DNA from: Bryobacterales bacterium | GTDB taxonomy: Bacteria > Acidobacteriota > Terriglobia > Bryobacterales > Bryobacteraceae | Assembly: GCA_003164035.1 (NCBI GenBank) | Contig: PLRS01000054.1 | Location: 62,001 to 126,000, forward strand | Direction of reading: 5' to 3' | DNA: 64,000 nucleotides | Part shown: in pieces, positions 27,301 through 34,323 of the stretch | Layout: every line of letters starts with the position of its first letter | Numbering within the stretch: the stretch's first letter is position 1 | The notes under the pieces: generated by a model | The model's database searches: none | What the model saw: the letters and a program-made list of their open reading frames with translations, nothing else | What the model was told of the DNA's origin: nothing | Made by a program: the position numbers and the translations under genes

Positions 27301-27790
27301 CCGCATAGGCGCCCTCCATGTAGTACATGAGGTGCTGCGGCTTGGACTGGACCATGGAACTCTCTTCAATCTTCTTGGCGTCGTCCAGCCCTCCGACCAC
27401 CGCGTCGTCGGTCGCCAAAAGCGGCGTGGCCGCCGTTACCTCCACCGCCTGGGTGGTAGTGCCAACTTCGAATTTGACGTCGACGCGCACCGTGGATCCC
27501 GCTTCCAAAATGAGGCTGCTCCGAACGAATTTCTTGAAGCCTGGGGATTCTACGCTGACGTCGTATGTACCCAGGTTCAAAAACGGAAGGTAATATTCGC
27601 CCTCAGGCGTCGTCTGGGTCTTTGTTTCGACTTTGGTCTGAAGATTGACCGCGGTAACTTGAGCGTTAGGAACGGCCGCGCCGCTGGGATCGGTGGCGGT
27701 ACCGACCACCGTGGCGGTGCGCATGTCCTGGGAAAAAGACACTACCGAACAGGCCAGGACAATCAACAGGGAACGTCCTACTAGAGACAT
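24314..27790 (-). CDS. Oar-like TonB-dependent outer-membrane receptor
   Basis: 1158 aa. Signal peptide (SLVGRSLLIVLACSVVSFS), then a carboxypeptidase-regulatory beta-sandwich (residues about 25-110: GTATDPSGAAVPNAQVTAVN, GEYYLPFLNLGTYDV), then a plug region (about 120-240) and a long beta-barrel ending in an aromatic C-terminal residue (GILRLEF), as outer-membrane barrels require. This architecture is abundant in Acidobacteria and resembles Oar. It probably takes up oligosaccharides. The ATG has AGGAGAGG upstream. It is the first gene of the operon that continues with dehydratase, cupin and GH95. No SusD-like partner was seen. Confidence 0.93.
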   Translation of the reverse strand: MSLVGRSLLIVLACSVVSFSQDMRTATVVGTATDPSGAAVPNAQVTAVNLQTKVETKTQTTPEGEYYLPFLNLGTYDVSVESPGFKKFVRSSLILEAGSTVRVDVKFEVGTTTQAVEVTAATPLLATDDAVVGGLDDAKKIEESSMVQSKPQHLMYYMEGAYADNGGTYHILGEPANLINYTVDGANVKQSIRSAIGETSTSLTPPVDSVAEAQVWTTGIPAEVGHSAGGTYNMVLKSGGNNLHFATEERYINKDFMDRAYFQQSVANLATAPFEYHNFDALLSGPVVIPKLYNGRNKTFFLLSYRLDYDHEANVSTVSTPDAGMLSGNFAFGGLGYQIYDPKSIACTAAAGCPGSTGWTATAFPNYQIPQSRIDPVAAKFLSYSPYTPANTAGFYSATGPNNNLTALTHYLSDREGYILKFDEQLGNNDRFFVRWGSNMFREPIGRNAIQYAWGAIDNTEYSYGLREPIDVKNPTLGYYHNFGPTLINEFRFAYQRRNDTVQPQLNNQGWASSLGIPGVGPQTFPGFVGASGGSSVTWTANPSGTASNYLRTLNEDFEFIDNVTWVHGAHTFKVGYQGMIVRENDVTVSQPSGVYNFATAGSGLPFTPNTGNSFASFLLGAVNSATFTNLLANYLPRWWSHQAYVQDDWRILHNMTISVGVRYSYETPANTKWGLKSEFNPNVVDPLTGLMGAITNPKGTLYSADHNNFAPRLGLSWNFAPKFVFRGSFDMFTQDVMPELGQDNYLATANVQQPSGNPYPAFYLSQGPGSVNYTINPSTYTANYVGTNYSARTATYIDPNLRNPYSMTWATGFQYEFKPNQVAEVVYQGSNGVGLVPSSGVASSTTAPNPGNAVNINVLPQSIYQSTNTTLLSQVYASSQNYLTYPQFGTITYYGNYGHSTYNALTARVERRFNSGFSYNFLFTWSRNLAGTAGSGEQFYDWNLTKGPTATDVKLMGVATFTYDLPFGKHRKYLNRNTTVGYMADVLVGGWTFTSIQSMRTGEPLFFTMAGSPYKQLPGQTIPNIVPGQKINVSNYSVGPNLWPQSNQNPFLNINAFSYPGNYQNGDAGVGIARQGNVWWPEYSLYKSWSYKEKFKITVRFDGHNVLPKTRAFLAPNTVVNISSPQSFGRFAPLTGYSYSNWYTPNPNWQGILRLEF

Positions 27791-27836
27791 AACCTCTCCT
27801 TCGCGTCTTCACCTAAATCAGGGAAGACCTTTCTTG

Positions 27837-27851
27837 AGTGGAGACTCCACT
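27837..27851. promoter_or_regulatory. 15-bp palindrome AGTGGAGACTCCACT in the TonB leader
   Basis: Perfect dyad around position 27844, located 47 bp upstream of the TonB receptor start and downstream of the proposed P1 start point. It could be a repressor operator or a small hairpin in the mRNA leader. Confidence 0.45.
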
Positions 27852-27906
27852 ACCGATTTGTTACCTGAGCGCCACTCCCACACCTGAAGCACTCAGCTTG
27901 GACAGC

Positions 27907-27950
27907 AGGCTAACACCTTGAAACCTTACAGTCAACTATCGAAAGTTAGG
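27907..27950 (-). promoter_or_regulatory. Promoter-like unit P1 for the TonB operon
   Basis: On the minus strand: motif CCTAACTTTCGATAG, then -35 TTGACT (27935-27930), a 17-bp spacer, and -10 TAGCCT (27912-27907). The motif abuts the -35 box, the position used by class II activators. The predicted transcript leader is about 110 nt. Confidence 0.5.
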
Positions 27951-28151
27951 CGACCCGGACTGGCGAAAAGGGGACAGTCGTCCGGCCCTTCGGGATCCGA
28001 CACTAACTTAACTTCACTCAACCTCCGCTAAGGCTAAGGCGTTCGAAAAGGCGGTCTTCCCAAGAAATCCCCGGCTCGTCGTTTCACAATCCCTGGAACG
28101 TCGCCGCTGGCGCCCCGCGCAGCCTGGCGGCCGACCACAATCGCCCCTGGA

Positions 28152-28195
28152 ATAATATGCCCGAATCCGAAATTAGTCACCTATCGAAAGTTAGG
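28152..28195 (-). promoter_or_regulatory. Promoter-like unit P2 for the TonB operon
   Basis: Second copy of the same motif 245 bp upstream of P1: CCTAACTTTCGATAG, -35 GTGACT (28180-28175), 17-bp spacer, -10 TATTAT (28157-28152). It begins only a few bases past the stop of the response-regulator gene and faces the TonB gene. Confidence 0.5.
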
Positions 28196-28201
28196 GAATC
28201 G

Positions 28202-28849
28202 CTAAAGACACACCAGCCCGCGCTGCAGGGCGGCGACGGCGGCCTGCGTCCGGTCGGTCACTTTCAAGTGGCCCAGAAGCACGTTTACGTGCCACTTCAC
28301 GGTACCCTCGGTGATTCCCAACCGGACCGCGATCTCCTTATTGCTCAGGCCATTGACAATAAGTTCGAGAACTTGCATTTCACGGTTGGTCAGTTCCGAG
28401 CGGGGTGGCCGCCCGGCCAGGCTGGCCGACACCGAAAGCGGAATGAATCGTTGTCCGCGCAACACCGTGCGGATCGCCGTCAGCAATTCCACGTGCGACG
28501 CGCCCTTCAGGACGTATGCGTGTGCGCCGGCCTGCAGCGCCCGGTGAATATCTTCGTCGCCTTCGTATGCCGTCACCACCACGAAGCGCGTGGCCGGCAG
28601 CCGCTGCCGGATCGCCTTGATGGCTTCGACGCCGCTCATTCCGGGCAGGCGCAGGTCCATCAACACAACGTCCGGCCGGTGCTGTGACGCCAACTCCACC
28701 GACTCGGCCCCGGAGGCGGTTTCCCCAACCACCGTCATGTCCGGTTGGGCCGCGATAATAGCCGCCAAACCGAATCGCACCACGGGGTGATCGTCGACCA
28801 ACAGAATTCGAACCGCAGCCGGATCGCGCACAGTGAAATCCGACACCAT
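28202..28849 (-). CDS. NarL/LuxR-type response regulator
   Basis: 215 aa. The receiver domain (about 13-130) has the acidic pair D19-D20, phosphorylation site D65 in VVLMDLRLPGMSG, Thr in VVVTAYEG and Lys115 in AYVLKGAS. A LuxR-type helix-turn-helix follows (about 150-215: LTNREMQVLELIVNGLSNKE, then IAVRLGITEGTVKWHVNVLL). It should bind DNA as a phosphorylated dimer. It lies directly upstream of the TonB operon on the same strand with no kinase beside it; the closest candidate kinase in the window is the propeller sensor at 37070. Its likely targets are the repeated motifs in P1 and P2, by inference. Confidence 0.93.
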   Translation of the reverse strand: MVSDFTVRDPAAVRILLVDDHPVVRFGLAAIIAAQPDMTVVGETASGAESVELASQHRPDVVLMDLRLPGMSGVEAIKAIRQRLPATRFVVVTAYEGDEDIHRALQAGAHAYVLKGASHVELLTAIRTVLRGQRFIPLSVSASLAGRPPRSELTNREMQVLELIVNGLSNKEIAVRLGITEGTVKWHVNVLLGHLKVTDRTQAAVAALQRGLVCL

Positions 28850-28985
28850 TTAAACCGCAATCACCCATGGAGTCAAGGCCGGATTTGTCCCGGCCCTGTC
28901 CCGCCCGCCGGTCGCCTGTCGAAACCCGCGGCGAAAAGCCCATCATGCCACCGCCGCTATTTCCGAGTATTATGAGGGTTCATCC

Positions 28986-30263
28986 ATGAAGACTCTTCTG
29001 CGGGGCAAAATTCGCTGGCTGCTGATCGTCTGGATTTTCCTGATCGCCGCCATCACCTACATGGACCGCGTGAACATTTCCATCACGGGCCGTTTCATCG
29101 AGCAGGAATTTCACCTGACTCACATTCAACTGGGATGGGTTTTCAGCGCCTTCATCCTGGGATACGCCTTGTTCCAGGCTCCCGGCGGCCGCCTGGCCGA
29201 CCGCTACGGTCCCGCCCGCGTGGTCGCCATTGTCGTCGTGTGGTACGCACTGTTCACTTCGGCTACCGCATGGACGCCCGCCACCATCCCCTTCGCCTTG
29301 GCGCTTCTCTTGTCGGTGCGCTTTCTGCTCGGTAGCGGCGAAGCCTGTGTCTTTCCTTCGTCCAACCGCGTGGTCGCCACCTGGATCCCCAGCCAGGAAC
29401 GCGGCTTGGCCAACGGCATCATCTTCGCCGGCGTCGGCGCCGGAGCAGCCACCGCGCCGCCCATCATCAGCTACATCATCACTCACTACGGCTGGCGCTG
29501 GTCGTTCTGGATCACCGCCCTGGTCGCGATCTGCATCGGCGTGGTATGGTTCCTGATCGCTCGCGACCAACCCGAGGACCATCCCTGGATGAGTCCCGAA
29601 GAACTCGCCTACATCCGCTCCGGCATCCCCGCCTCCGCGCCCTCCGGTTCCACCGCCGTGCCCTGGGGCGCCATCTTCCGCAGCAAGGAAGTCCTCGCCG
29701 TCAGCGGCAGCTACTTCTCCTTCTGCTATGTCGCCTATCTCTTTTTCTCGTGGTTCTTCACTTATTTGCGAGAGGTTCGCCACCTGAACCTGAACACCAG
29801 CGCCATCTATGGCATGCTACCCTTCATCGCCATGTCGAGCTGCTCTCCTCTGGGAGGCTGGATCAGCGACCGCCTCACCAGCCGCTACGGTAAGCGCATC
29901 GGCCGCTGCGGCATCGCCCTGGTCGGCCTCGTCCTCACCGCCATCTTCCTGGCCATCGGCACCCAGGCATCCAGCGCCCCCATGGCATGCCTGGTGCTGG
30001 CCGGCGGCGCCGGAGCCCTGTATCTTTCCCAAAGCTCTTATTGGTCGGTGACGGCGGGCATAGCCGGACATTCGGCCGGTTCGGTTTCCGGCGTCATGAA
30101 TATGACCGGCCAGTTCGGCGGCGTGGTTACGGCATCCCTCACCCCTTTGATCGCCGCGCACTACGGTTGGACCGCGTCGTTTCTGGTCGCCGCCGCGCTG
30201 GCGCTGTGCGGCTCGCTGGCCTGGCTGCTGGTCGATCCCGAACGCGAATTGAAGTTGAGTTGA
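28986..30263 (+). CDS. MFS transporter, anion:cation symporter (hexuronate-type)
   Basis: 425 aa with 12 predicted membrane helices. The first helix block ITYMDRVNISITG and the loop signature FQAPGGRLADRYGPARV are typical of the ACS family (ExuT, GudP, GarP), which carry sugar acids such as glucuronate, galacturonate or glucarate. DFG-like motifs of sugar permeases of other MFS families are absent. Its neighbour at 30393 belongs to the same broad family but to another branch. The substrate is inferred from family and context (dehydratases and aldolase in the window). Confidence 0.9.
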   Translation: MKTLLRGKIRWLLIVWIFLIAAITYMDRVNISITGRFIEQEFHLTHIQLGWVFSAFILGYALFQAPGGRLADRYGPARVVAIVVVWYALFTSATAWTPATIPFALALLLSVRFLLGSGEACVFPSSNRVVATWIPSQERGLANGIIFAGVGAGAATAPPIISYIITHYGWRWSFWITALVAICIGVVWFLIARDQPEDHPWMSPEELAYIRSGIPASAPSGSTAVPWGAIFRSKEVLAVSGSYFSFCYVAYLFFSWFFTYLREVRHLNLNTSAIYGMLPFIAMSSCSPLGGWISDRLTSRYGKRIGRCGIALVGLVLTAIFLAIGTQASSAPMACLVLAGGAGALYLSQSSYWSVTAGIAGHSAGSVSGVMNMTGQFGGVVTASLTPLIAAHYGWTASFLVAAALALCGSLAWLLVDPERELKLS

Positions 30264-30308
30264 TCGCCCCGGCCCGCGCCCGCCCATGACAACGCCGGCC
30301 CGAGTTGT

Positions 30309-30324
30309 CATACTGGCCAGTATG
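30309..30324. promoter_or_regulatory. Perfect 16-bp palindrome CATACTGGCCAGTATG
   Basis: An uninterrupted dyad 69 bp upstream of the MFS gene at 30393 and 46 bp after the first MFS gene. The size and symmetry suit a GntR- or LacI-type repressor operator. No such regulator is encoded in the window. Confidence 0.5.
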
Positions 30325-30392
30325 GCGTTGTTCTTACAGATTCCGTTTATCCGAAATAGCTCCTCGCCTGCCCGCCCCGCAAGGAGGGACCG

Positions 30393-31706
30393 ATGAACCC
30401 GTCGCCTGCTTCAGCGTCCGACCGGTTCGAAGCGGCGCTGTACCGCAAAATCACGGTCAGGCTGATGCCGTTCCTGTTCCTCTCGTACGTTGTCGCCTAT
30501 ATCAACCGGGTCAATGTCAGCTTCGCCAAGCTCCAGATGCAGCAGGACCTGGGCATGAGCGAGGCGGTCTACGGCCTCGGGGCCGGCATGTTTTTCATCG
30601 GCTATTTCTTTTTCAACGTTCCCAGCAACATGGCCCTGAAGAAGATCGGCGCGCGCGGATTGTTGGGCCCGATCCTGATCGTTCGCGGCATTCTCTCCGC
30701 CTGGATGATGTTCGTCCACGGCCCAACCAGCTACTACGTCCTGCGCTTCATCGGCGGCGCCGTCGAGGCCGGTTTCTTTCCCGGCGTCGTTCTCTACATG
30801 ACCTTCTGGTACACGCGCAAGCACCTCAGCAAAATGATGGCCCTGTTCTTTGCCGCCGTGCCGCTCTCGGGGATTTTCGCCGGACCCTTTTTGGGATGGA
30901 TGCTGAAGCATCTCCAGGGAGTGGCCGGTTTGGCGGGCTGGCAGTGGCTCTTCCTCATCTGCGGCATTCCCTGTTCCCTGGTGGGCGTGGGCGTGTGGCT
31001 CCTGTTGACCAACGATCCGGAGCGGGCCGCCTGGCTGAGCGCCGAAGAAAAACGGGTCGTTTCGGGAAACCTCCAGGCGGAACATGAAGCCGACAAGCGC
31101 GCCGGCGGGGCCAAGTCCAAGTTCTCCGACGCGTTTCGCAACAGCAGCGTCTGGCTGCTGTGCTTCGTCGATTTCGGTGTCACCGCCGGCAATTACGGCA
31201 TCGCCTTCTACCTGCCGCAGGCGATCAAGAACGGCATCACCAAAGATCCCGTCGCCATTGGGTGGCTTTCCGCCATTCCCTGGGTGGTCACCATCATCGC
31301 CATGCTCGTCGTAGGGAACCACTCCGACAAAACCGGCGAGCGCCGCTGGCACCTGGCGATTTCCTGTTTCGTCGGAGCCGTGGCCTTCGCCATCAGTGCC
31401 CTTCCGGGCGCGCCCGGCACCGTGGCGCTGGCCGCCCTCAGCGTCGCCACCGCCGCGATTCTGTGCGCCCTCACCGTGTTCTGGGCGGTTCCTTCGGCGC
31501 TCCTGGCGGGTACCGCGGCCGCCGCCGGCATCGCCTGGATCAATGCCGTCGCCAACCTGGCGGGCTATGCGTCTCCCCATGCCATCGGCATCATTGTCGA
31601 CCACACTCACAGCATGATGCTGGCGATGCTCGCCATGTCCGGCGCCATGCTGGTTTCCGCCGCGCTCACCTTGATCGTTACCCGCAAGGGCGCCCTGCAC
31701 CAGTAA
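30393..31706 (+). CDS. MFS transporter, ACS family (tartrate/phthalate-like branch)
   Basis: 437 aa with 12 helices. AAGGAGGG lies 4 nt before the ATG. YVVAYINRVNVSFAKLQMQ and YFFFNVPSNMALKKIGAR are the marks of the tartrate/phthalate/pantothenate branch, whose members carry carboxylated substrates. The middle loop (LTNDPERAAWLSAEEKRVV) is also characteristic. With the carrier at 28986 it may give the cell two uptake routes for different sugar acids. A palindromic operator candidate precedes it. Confidence 0.9.
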   Translation: MNPSPASASDRFEAALYRKITVRLMPFLFLSYVVAYINRVNVSFAKLQMQQDLGMSEAVYGLGAGMFFIGYFFFNVPSNMALKKIGARGLLGPILIVRGILSAWMMFVHGPTSYYVLRFIGGAVEAGFFPGVVLYMTFWYTRKHLSKMMALFFAAVPLSGIFAGPFLGWMLKHLQGVAGLAGWQWLFLICGIPCSLVGVGVWLLLTNDPERAAWLSAEEKRVVSGNLQAEHEADKRAGGAKSKFSDAFRNSSVWLLCFVDFGVTAGNYGIAFYLPQAIKNGITKDPVAIGWLSAIPWVVTIIAMLVVGNHSDKTGERRWHLAISCFVGAVAFAISALPGAPGTVALAALSVATAAILCALTVFWAVPSALLAGTAAAAGIAWINAVANLAGYASPHAIGIIVDHTHSMMLAMLAMSGAMLVSAALTLIVTRKGALHQ

Positions 31707-31725
31707 CAGCTTACAGTCTTTGGCC

Positions 31726-31765
31726 GTGGGGCAGCCATCGTTTTTCGTGGTCTGCCCTGGCGGCT
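31726..31765. repeat. Palindromic repeat family D, half copy 1
   Basis: GTGGGGCAGCCATCG...CGTGGTCTGCCC matches the left part of the complete family D element at 40150-40239 with several changes. It lies just after the MFS gene, in the 337-bp gap before 32044 that is otherwise filled by the nested repeat at 31876-32027. Confidence 0.6.
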
Positions 31766-31875
31766 TCGATTGCCAACCGGCTCTATTAATTCCTGCCGGT
31801 CACAAATGAATAGTCCTCCAATTGGCCGCCAAGCTGTATAATTGTCGGTCCAGCAACCTCGTAATGTGCGAGTCA

Positions 31876-32027
31876 GAGCCGCGACCGTAAGGAGTTGTGA
31901 AAAAACCGTCGCAGGCGGAACCGCCTGCGCCACCAAAGCAAGTGCATCGTTTTCAATGGTGGGGCAGGCAGTTCCGCCTGCCCAGCGCATTTCGATTTCA
32001 CAGCCTTTAAGGGAGCGGTTGCCGGGA
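31876..32027. repeat. Family A repeat split by an inserted family C palindrome
   Basis: The left half GAGCCGCGACCGTAAGGAG (31876-31894) and right half AAGGGAGCGGTTGCCGGGA (32009-32027) together make a family A arm. Between them lies a 114-bp insert with inverted arms at 31910-31934 and 31958-31983 (core GGCGGAACCGCC and its relative). The AAGG(G)AG at both junctions looks like a short target duplication. Confidence 0.7.
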
Positions 32028-32043
32028 TGGCGGGGAGTCAACT

Positions 32044-34146
32044 TTGAATCGGCCAATCGGACTTATTCTCTCTCTGGTGCTGCTTTACCCTGCCGGCCTA
32101 TGGGCGCAGTGGGACGACGGCCTGCTTCGGCCGTTCACGATGGATCATCGGGCCGCTGGCCCGGCGGCGGTGGATGTCTCCTTCCTGCTCGACGCGCCCG
32201 CCGGTAAGGACGGCTTCATCCGCATCCAAAACGGCCACTTGGTCACCCCCAATGGCAGCCGCATCCGTTTTTGGGGCGTCCATTTCACCGACTGGAGCCG
32301 CGGTTCGGTCGAAATCCCGCCTAAAGAGGACGCCGGAATGTGGGCGGCTACGCTGGCGCGCTATGGCGTCAACCTGGTCCGCTTGCATTTCCTCGACCTC
32401 CCCTCCCCGCGCGGCATCGTCGATTCCACCGGTAACGACAGCCGCTCCTTCGATCCCCGCCAACTCGACCGGCTCGATTTCGAGATCTCCGAGCTCAAGA
32501 AACGTGGCATCTACGTCGATCTCAACCTGAACGTAGGCCGCTCCTACAAAGCCGGCGATGGCGTCCCGGATTTCGATAAGATTCAGTGGGGTAAGGGTCT
32601 CACTCTTTATGACTCGCGCCTCATCGAGCTCGAAAAGGAGTACGCCCAGCGACTGCTGACTCACGTCAATCCCTACACCAAGACTGCCTATCGCGACGAA
32701 CCGGCCATTGCGATTGTTGAGATATTAAATGAGAACGGCTTGTATCTCGGTTTTCACCCGCCCACGCCTTACTACGACGACGAGCTGACCAGTCTCTATA
32801 ACGCCTGGCTCGAACGGAATCGTAGCTCCGCACAGTTAAGCGGACTGCGCCATCTGGCGTCGGTTCCGGAAGGCGCGCCGATCCCGCGTCTCACAAGCCA
32901 GGAGGCGGCCGCGGCGCCCGACCAGCGCTATGAAGCCGAGATGGCTTTCTACATGGACACGGAGAGTAAGTTCTATGCCGATATGAGCGGCTATCTGAAG
33001 AACACGCTCGGCGTCAAAGTCCCCATCACCGGCACCGCCGATCACAGCCACTCCAGCAGCCCCTATCCCATGCTGGCTTCGCTTTCGAAGCTGGATATTC
33101 TGGATGGTCACGTCTATTGGGAACACCCGGGTTCGCCTCCGCCCCTCAATACTCCCATGGTCGACGATCCGCTCCACTCCACCGTCGTCCAACTCTCGCG
33201 CACCGCCTTCGCCGGTAAACCTTACACCGTCAGCGAAACCAATCACCCCTTTCCCAACGAATGGGCCAGCGAGGGAATTCCGATTCTGGCCGCCTACGGC
33301 AGCTTCCAGGATTGGGACGCTATCGTCGTGTACACCTTCGAGCCCAAGCTCGCTGCCGATTGGAAGCCCTATCTGGGCGACCCGTTCGATATCTCGCTCG
33401 ATCCGGTGCGCATGACCCAGATGGCCGCCGGCGCGTTGATGTTCCTGCGCGGCGACGTGCGGCCCGCCCAACAAACCGTCAACCGGACTTACTCCAACCA
33501 GCAGGTGATCGAGAGCCGCCGGTTGCCGCGCACCGAACAGCCCTACTTCACACCCGGCTTCCCGCTCGCCCTCCCGCTCGAACATGCGGTTCGCATTCAG
33601 TCTCTGGACGGCGAGCCCACCGTCGCGCTCGCGGCCACCGGAACGAACCCGATCGTCTCCGACACGAAGGAACTGTCCTGGTATACGCCGGCCGGGAAGT
33701 CCGGCCTGGTCACGGTGGAAACCGAACGCACCCAGGCGCTCGTCGGCTTCCTCAAGGCCAACCGCAAAGTATTAAAGAATCTCGCTGCCGACGTCACTAA
33801 TCACTTCGGCGCCATCGTGCTCTCTTCCCTGGATGGAAAGCCCCTGGCGCGGTCGGACAGGATGCTCCTCACGGCGGGCTCGCGCGTGGCCAATACCGGC
33901 ATGGAGTGGAACCAGGAGCATACCAAGCTTCAGAACCAGGGCGGCTCGCCTTCACTGATCGAGCCGATCGCGGGCATCCTGACCCTACGCAATATCGAAC
34001 CGGCCAACACGGTGAGCGTCGCCGCTCTCGGCGGCTCCGGCAAACCGCAAGGCGAAGCCGTTCCGGCCAAGCGGACGGCCGATGGCTGGGCATTCCCGAT
34101 TGGCGACCCGCCCACTACCTGGTATCTGGTTTCCATTCGCCGATGA
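32044..34146 (+). CDS. Secreted GH-A clan (cellulase-like) glycoside hydrolase
   Basis: 700 aa from a TTG at 32044 with CGGGGAG upstream; the TTG begins a signal peptide (NRPIGLILSLVLLYPAGLWA). The catalytic barrel (about 60-480) has NGSRIRFWGVHFTDWSRG, YGVNLVRLHFLDLP, the acid/base Glu in IVEILNENGLY and the candidate nucleophile Glu in YTVSETNHPFPNEW. This is the clan GH-A layout, near GH5 or related families. A beta-rich C-terminal part (about 490-700) follows. The substrate is unknown; a hemicellulose or beta-glucan is likely. A transport and GH2 context suggests joint use of a plant polysaccharide. Confidence 0.82.
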   Translation: MNRPIGLILSLVLLYPAGLWAQWDDGLLRPFTMDHRAAGPAAVDVSFLLDAPAGKDGFIRIQNGHLVTPNGSRIRFWGVHFTDWSRGSVEIPPKEDAGMWAATLARYGVNLVRLHFLDLPSPRGIVDSTGNDSRSFDPRQLDRLDFEISELKKRGIYVDLNLNVGRSYKAGDGVPDFDKIQWGKGLTLYDSRLIELEKEYAQRLLTHVNPYTKTAYRDEPAIAIVEILNENGLYLGFHPPTPYYDDELTSLYNAWLERNRSSAQLSGLRHLASVPEGAPIPRLTSQEAAAAPDQRYEAEMAFYMDTESKFYADMSGYLKNTLGVKVPITGTADHSHSSSPYPMLASLSKLDILDGHVYWEHPGSPPPLNTPMVDDPLHSTVVQLSRTAFAGKPYTVSETNHPFPNEWASEGIPILAAYGSFQDWDAIVVYTFEPKLAADWKPYLGDPFDISLDPVRMTQMAAGALMFLRGDVRPAQQTVNRTYSNQQVIESRRLPRTEQPYFTPGFPLALPLEHAVRIQSLDGEPTVALAATGTNPIVSDTKELSWYTPAGKSGLVTVETERTQALVGFLKANRKVLKNLAADVTNHFGAIVLSSLDGKPLARSDRMLLTAGSRVANTGMEWNQEHTKLQNQGGSPSLIEPIAGILTLRNIEPANTVSVAALGGSGKPQGEAVPAKRTADGWAFPIGDPPTTWYLVSIRR

Positions 34147-34184
34147 CTAAGTGCTCCATTTCGGAATTACGGCCACATATCAAA

Positions 34185-34252
34185 CAACCGCTCCCTAACG
34201 GTCGCGGCTCGGAAACACGCGAAACCGAGCCGCGACCGTTAGGGAGCGGTTG
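34185..34252. repeat. Palindromic repeat family A, copy 1 (complete, perfect)
   Basis: Perfect 28-bp inverted arms (34185-34212 and 34225-34252) around a 12-bp loop. One arm begins CCGAGCCGCGACCGTTAGGG. It stands between the GH-A and GH2 genes and would form a very stable hairpin in the mRNA. Confidence 0.9.
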
Positions 34253-34323
34253 CCCGGAAATACGCTAGCGAACTTATGAAGCTGTGTACTGAGAATTCCG
34301 AAACGACACAAGAGGAAATTTGC

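Larger units (their letters stand above)
27791..28201. other. 411-bp regulatory gap upstream of the TonB receptor
   Basis: No gene could be supported. The gap holds the start-proximal ribosome site, a 15-bp palindrome (27837-27851) and two promoter-like units that share the motif CTAACTTTCGATAG just ahead of the -35 box (27907-27950 and 28152-28195), both facing the TonB gene. Confidence 0.7.
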
